Shown in pieces: positions 4,644-8,415 of a DNA stretch of 8,415 nt; the first letter of the stretch is position 1, and each line of letters starts with the position of its first letter. The position numbers and the translations under genes are program-made. The stretch is from Candidatus Aminicenantota bacterium (GTDB taxonomy: Bacteria > Acidobacteriota > Aminicenantia > Aminicenantales > Aminicenantaceae), in the NCBI GenBank assembly GCA_013139435.1, contig WTAW01000410.1, positions 1 to 8,415 on the forward strand, given 5' to 3'. The notes beneath the pieces were generated by a model. It saw nothing but the letters and a program-made list of their open reading frames with translations, searched no databases and was not told where the DNA came from.

Positions 4644-6799
4644 AAAAGGTCTTCGTTGCAGGTGTTTGTTCAGTTGTGATGGTCATGGCGCTGTTTTTAT
4701 TGGCTGTTCAGCCGCAACGGTGGGAACTCCGGAATATTAATGACTATTTGAATGGAGAATTCGAGGGCATATCTGTTACTTATGATGGTGTTCTGTCTCT
4801 TTCTCCAAAAGAACAAACGATGGAAGCACCTGCGGAAGAGTTCTTTTTGTCCCTTCTTGTCACAGAGGGTGGAACGGTTTATCTTGGAACCGGCCATGAC
4901 GGAAAGATTTACAGAAAGAACAATGCGGGCCAATTCGAATTGTATTACAGAGTTCCCGAGCAAGATATATTTTGTCTGGCTCAAGACTCTAAGGGAAACC
5001 TCTATGCAGGAAGTTCCCCGAACGGAAAGATCTATAAAATAACTGCCCAGAGTAAAGGGGAACCTTTTTTTAATCCTCAAGAACGATACATCTGGGACTT
5101 AAAATTCGATGAGAGGGGAGTCCTGCTGGCCGCGGTCGGTGAGAGTGGGGGGATCTACGCGATCAGCCAGCGTGGTGAAGGCCAGAAATTTTTAGATTCT
5201 GAAGAAAACCACATTCTGTGTTTAGAGATGAACCGGAATGGAGGATTGTACGCTGGAAGCGGCGGAAAAGGTCGCCTTTACCGCATTTCTCCACAAAGAA
5301 GGGCCTCTATCCTGTTTGAGTCTCCCTTTGAAGAGATCAAGAGTATCGCTCTGGATCGGGCTGGGAATATCTATGCGGCAGCCGGGGGCAGATCCATAAA
5401 ACCCAAGGTGAAGACAAAGCCGCCGGTTTCAGCCAGGACAGATGCCGAGGTCTCTATCACGGTCACTCCTTCTGGCACGAGCACTCAAGATGTGCAGTCA
5501 CCGCTCCAGAAACAACCCAGCACTCTTTTTAAAGTCAATTCTAATGGGATTGCAAAGAGACTCTGGAGTTCTCCTGAGGAAATGATCTATTCCCTTTTTT
5601 GGAATGAGATAAAGAAAGAGCTGATCTTTGGAACGGGCAATAAGGGAAGAGTTTATTCCATTGACCGCGATGAGAAAGTTTCTCTGATCGTTCAAAAACA
5701 AGCTGAGCAGATTTACCTGCTTCAACCTCATGGCTCGGGAATATACACTCTGTCCAACAATCCTTCCAATCTGAGTATCATATCTGCAGAACAGCGCTTT
5801 GAGGGGGAGTACTCCAGCCGTGTGTTTGATGCAAAAACTCTGGCCTCCTGGGGAAGGATCGAATGGAGAGCTGTTTTACCTTCTGGGACGACGCTCCAGT
5901 TTCAGACACGGAGCGGAAACTCCAGCGAGCCGAGCCAGACATGGAGTGATTGGTCTCCTCCTTATCAAAAGATTGAAGGGGAGCAGATCTTGAATCCCAG
6001 AGCGAGGTATTTGCAGTTCAAAGTCATTTTTAAATCACAATCCGGCAAAATCTCTCCCCGTCTGCAGAAGATCTCGCTTTTCTATTTACAGACAAACTTG
6101 GCGCCGGTCATCTTGCGGGTCGATCTCCTTCCAGCTAATGAGGTTTTTTTAAAGCTGCCAGATCAGAAAGAACAGATTCAGGGTGCAGAGCAGGATATTA
6201 CAGAAAAGGCAAAAAACAAGGGTAAGACCATGAGTTATGCTATCTCGAAAAAAGCCGAAAGGAAGGGATACCAGACCGTGGTATGGGATGCCGTTGATGA
6301 GAATGGAGATATGCTTGTCTATTCTATCGCCATTCGGAACGAAAATGAGAGTCAGTGGCGTTACTTAAAGAAAGACTGGGAAGAAAAGATTTTTGCCTTT
6401 GATACCCTCTCGTTTCCCGATGGGATTTATTTCATCAGAGTTGTAGCGCAAGACAAGCCCTCAAATCCCCTAGGTATCGAGCTTCAGACCGAAAAGGTCA
6501 GTCGCCCTCTTGTGATCGATAATTCACTCCCGGTTATTCGAAATTTCCAAGCTGTGAGAGAAAGGAATACGGTTAAAGTGAGTTTTACAGCTTCAGATTC
6601 GTTTTCACATATTAAAGAAGTTAAGTTTCTTGTGCGGCCCAACAATTGGCGGATCGTTTTTCCGACGGATGGGATTTGTGATTCAAGGGAGGAAGGCTTC
6701 AACTTCAGTGTGACTCTTCCTCCCGATTTTGACAATATGGTCACAGTCAAAGTTGAAGATGCAAAGGGTAATGTCGGCGTCCACAGGGCCACATTCTAG
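4640..6799 (+). CDS. Exported seven-bladed beta-propeller protein with C-terminal beta-sandwich (Fn3/Ig-like) domains
   Basis: A 719-residue protein of unknown function. Residues 1-23 (MKK plus a hydrophobic core) form a signal peptide or N-terminal anchor. From about 67 to 381, seven repeats of a [Y/F]xGxGxxGxIYxI type appear, at about 81-93, 122-134, 163-175, 204-216, 245-299, 330-341 and 369-381, fitting a seven-bladed WD40/NHL-like propeller. Blade five is interrupted by a Lys/Pro/Thr/Ser-rich stretch (about 251-293). A beta-sandwich follows (about 391-484, SRVFDA, WGRIEW, WSDWS). Next is an Fn3/Ig-like domain (about 544-608, VVWDAVDENGD, FPDGIYFIRVVAQDKPSNP). After a VIDNSLPVI linker comes a last beta-rich domain with a VKVEDAKGNVG strand. 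No catalytic motif is visible, so a scaffold or binding role at the cell surface or periplasm is likely. The same-strand S55-like gene upstream suggests a shared process. The protein appears full length. Confidence 0.8.
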   Translation: MKKVFVAGVCSVVMVMALFLLAVQPQRWELRNINDYLNGEFEGISVTYDGVLSLSPKEQTMEAPAEEFFLSLLVTEGGTVYLGTGHDGKIYRKNNAGQFELYYRVPEQDIFCLAQDSKGNLYAGSSPNGKIYKITAQSKGEPFFNPQERYIWDLKFDERGVLLAAVGESGGIYAISQRGEGQKFLDSEENHILCLEMNRNGGLYAGSGGKGRLYRISPQRRASILFESPFEEIKSIALDRAGNIYAAAGGRSIKPKVKTKPPVSARTDAEVSITVTPSGTSTQDVQSPLQKQPSTLFKVNSNGIAKRLWSSPEEMIYSLFWNEIKKELIFGTGNKGRVYSIDRDEKVSLIVQKQAEQIYLLQPHGSGIYTLSNNPSNLSIISAEQRFEGEYSSRVFDAKTLASWGRIEWRAVLPSGTTLQFQTRSGNSSEPSQTWSDWSPPYQKIEGEQILNPRARYLQFKVIFKSQSGKISPRLQKISLFYLQTNLAPVILRVDLLPANEVFLKLPDQKEQIQGAEQDITEKAKNKGKTMSYAISKKAERKGYQTVVWDAVDENGDMLVYSIAIRNENESQWRYLKKDWEEKIFAFDTLSFPDGIYFIRVVAQDKPSNPLGIELQTEKVSRPLVIDNSLPVIRNFQAVRERNTVKVSFTASDSFSHIKEVKFLVRPNNWRIVFPTDGICDSREEGFNFSVTLPPDFDNMVTVKVEDAKGNVGVHRATF

Positions 6800-6939
6800 T
6801 TTTTATTTATAGGAATTTGGGTTTTGCGCTTGCCGTGCTTGACTCTCTTTTTTGTTCAAATTCTCCCCTCTGACTTCCCCTCACAACCCAATGTATGCTT
6901 TAGTGCATCCCCGGTTCGTTACGATAGAATACTTGCAGA
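6800..6939. other. Convergent intergenic region, nothing assignable
   Basis: This 140-bp gap lies between the stops of the propeller gene and the leftward TPR gene. A T6 run near 6850 is not preceded by a stable GC-rich stem, and no mirrored hairpin serves the other strand. I see no gene or RNA here. Confidence 0.5.
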
Positions 6940-8415
6940 TTATTTCTCCTGCGGTAGGTTCAGATGTTGCAGAAGTTCCTGGAAGCGCGGGTGGTCGCGC
7001 AGGCCATCAAAAATCGGATCTATACAGATATAAGAAAAGTTGGGATCACGCTCTTCGTAGGCGATTTCCAGCCAATCGAGAGCTTTTTCGTTCTTCCCAG
7101 CCCTGGTGTACAGCGTTGCGATTTGCCAGGGCGATACAAAAGTTGTTTTTCTGCGTTCGACCTTCACGTCCGCTACACAACTCAGCGCTCTATAATAGCC
7201 TCCCTCTTCGTAACCGCGGATTAAAGCCTCCTCGTCCTCAAACTCGCCCCTCGAATTAAACCACGTCTTCCACACTTCCATGGCTTTCTCATGTTGTCCT
7301 GTCAGATGGTACACAGCCTTGAGGCCTCCTAGTGCCATTTGACCAGTTGGATCCGTTCTTATTGTTTCTTCGAGAAACTCGACGGCTTCATCATACCGGT
7401 GCGCATAAATCAAACACCAAGCGTATACAGATCGGATGTTGGCATGAAATGGATCTATCTCTAATGCTCGCTCGATCTGTGCCATCGCTTCCTCTGGCCG
7501 ATTCAAATAGAATAATAAGTACGCGTAATAAGCATGCGCCATCGCATAATTAGGATTGAGTTCGATAGCACGAAGATAGGCCTTCTCTCCAGCCTCCCAA
7601 TCCCAGTTCCCTGTACCCCATACATTCCCTCCCGCGATACGGAATTGAAGTTCAGGGAGATTTGGGTTCAAGTCAATCGCTTTTTGACGGTACACCTTTC
7701 TCTTCTCGCTAGCCTCAATGGCTGGCATCAGACCCTGTATCCTATAGCCTCCCAAAACTGAATCGAGTCCTAAATAGGCCAGGGCATAATTCGGATCCTT
7801 CTCAAGAGCTAACTCAAAGTATTGACGTGCGATTTCGAGGTCATGTTCTGCCAGTCTATACCAGTGAAACATGCCCTTGCGATAGGCCTCGTAGGCCTCG
7901 GGATTGACCTGGTGGGTACTGGCAAGGATTGCTTCCTCCTGGGCAGTCAACTCGATTCGAGTTTTATCGGCGATGGCACGGGCCATCTCTCTATACATGA
8001 CCTGCACATCCGTCATGTCGCGGTCGTACGTCTGCGCCCAAAGGTTCCGCTCCTCAGGGAGAGCCTCGATCAACTGCACCCGAATGCGCACGCTGTCACC
8101 AACCTGGAGAACCGTTCCCTCCACCAAGGCGTCCACGTTTAACTCCTGCGCAATCTCCGCCAGAGACTTCTCCTTGCCTTTATATGTCATGACCGACCTG
8201 CGGGAGATCACACGCAGTGCGGAAATCTGAGATAACTGCCCGATCAATTCATCGGTCGCTGCATCCGCAATATAATCATGCTCTGCATCACCGGTAAGGT
8301 TTTCAACCGGCAGGACGGCGATCGCATCGATCGCTTCCGCATGTCCAGTAAATACACTTAGGGCTACAACAGTCAATATCACAAGAAAGCCTGCTGCGCC
8401 ACCGTAAAGTATGGC
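6940..8415 (-). CDS. C-terminal part of a membrane-anchored TolB-like/TPR protein (5' end outside window)
   Basis: The frame runs from the TAA at 6940-6942 to the right edge without a stop, so the gene is partial. A GTG at 8382 is a poor start. The frame continues at least 11 codons upstream, and with them the sequence forms one hydrophobic helix (AILYGGAAGFLVILTVVALS) that the GTG would cut. Counting from that GTG, residues 18-106 are a TolB/FlgO-like domain (AIAVLPVENLTGD, LRVISRRSVMTYKGK, LNVDALVEGTV). TPR repeats follow at about 161-206, 230-255, 263-297, 298-331, 332-366 and 415-441. The end, DPIFDGLRDHPRFQELL, is the usual tail of this family. Relatives carry a Ser/Thr kinase, adenylate-cyclase-type or winged-helix domain on the cytoplasmic side of the helix. 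Which of these this gene has cannot be seen. The role is probably extracytoplasmic sensing or scaffolding. It converges on the propeller gene, so the two are not in one operon. Confidence 0.85.
   Translation of the reverse strand, partial: AILYGGAAGFLVILTVVALSVFTGHAEAIDAIAVLPVENLTGDAEHDYIADAATDELIGQLSQISALRVISRRSVMTYKGKEKSLAEIAQELNVDALVEGTVLQVGDSVRIRVQLIEALPEERNLWAQTYDRDMTDVQVMYREMARAIADKTRIELTAQEEAILASTHQVNPEAYEAYRKGMFHWYRLAEHDLEIARQYFELALEKDPNYALAYLGLDSVLGGYRIQGLMPAIEASEKRKVYRQKAIDLNPNLPELQFRIAGGNVWGTGNWDWEAGEKAYLRAIELNPNYAMAHAYYAYLLFYLNRPEEAMAQIERALEIDPFHANIRSVYAWCLIYAHRYDEAVEFLEETIRTDPTGQMALGGLKAVYHLTGQHEKAMEVWKTWFNSRGEFEDEEALIRGYEEGGYYRALSCVADVKVERRKTTFVSPWQIATLYTRAGKNEKALDWLEIAYEERDPNFSYICIDPIFDGLRDHPRFQELLQHLNLPQEK

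Noticed and set aside
6800..6939. Rho-independent terminator between the convergent genes
   Set aside because: A T-run is present near 6850, but no stable stem precedes it on either strand.
6852..7259. Plus-strand open frame of 135 codons antisense to the TPR gene (others at 6964-7224, 7822-8142 and 7904-8230)
   Set aside because: Translations show no domain, signal or compositional sense. The minus-strand frame is a clear TPR protein, so these are shadows.
8380..8382. GTG as the true start of the TPR gene
   Set aside because: It would cut a transmembrane helix whose first half is encoded in frame upstream to the window edge.

Overview
The window holds about 8.4 kb of bacterial chromosome with six protein-coding regions: four complete genes and one fragment at each edge. 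I see no tRNA, rRNA, CRISPR array, transposase or phage gene. The diderm-type exported proteins, an SpoIVB/S55-like protein beside a beta-propeller protein, a TolB-like/TPR sensor protein and a serine palmitoyltransferase-like enzyme together fit Acidobacteriota, Aminicenantes-like or a related deep-branching Gram-negative lineage. This assignment is an inference from gene content, not from a marker gene.

Layout. (1) Positions 1-236 (+) are the 3' end of a gene whose last domain resembles the redox-active DsbD-alpha fold. Its stop lies 7 bases from the stop of the convergent gene 244-1218 (-), an NADP-type extended SDR. (2) This SDR is transcribed divergently from 1332-2516 (+), a serine palmitoyltransferase, across a 113-bp shared upstream region. 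The pair could supply two steps of bacterial sphingolipid (ceramide) synthesis: condensation of serine with acyl-CoA, and reduction of the 3-keto group by a CerR-type SDR. (3) Positions 2651-4465 (+) encode an exported SpoIVB-S55-like protein whose catalytic-type Ser and His motifs lie in the reverse order to SpoIVB. It is followed on the same strand by 4640-6799, an exported protein with a predicted seven-bladed propeller and C-terminal beta-sandwich domains. (4) Positions 6940-8415 (-) are the C-terminal part of a membrane-anchored TolB-like/TPR protein running off the right edge.

The most notable regulatory signal is a shared promoter geometry. The SDR gene and the S55-like gene each have a good sigma70-type promoter whose -10 box ends exactly 7 nt before an ATG without a Shine-Dalgarno sequence. 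That predicts leaderless transcripts. The SPT gene and the propeller gene instead have strong Shine-Dalgarno sequences. For the S55 gene this moves the probable start to the ATG at 2660. A cluster of TCTTG/CAAGA half-sites upstream of the S55 gene is a candidate operator.

The SPT/SDR pair and the S55/propeller pair look like two separate functional units. Nothing in the sequence links the right-edge TPR gene to them.
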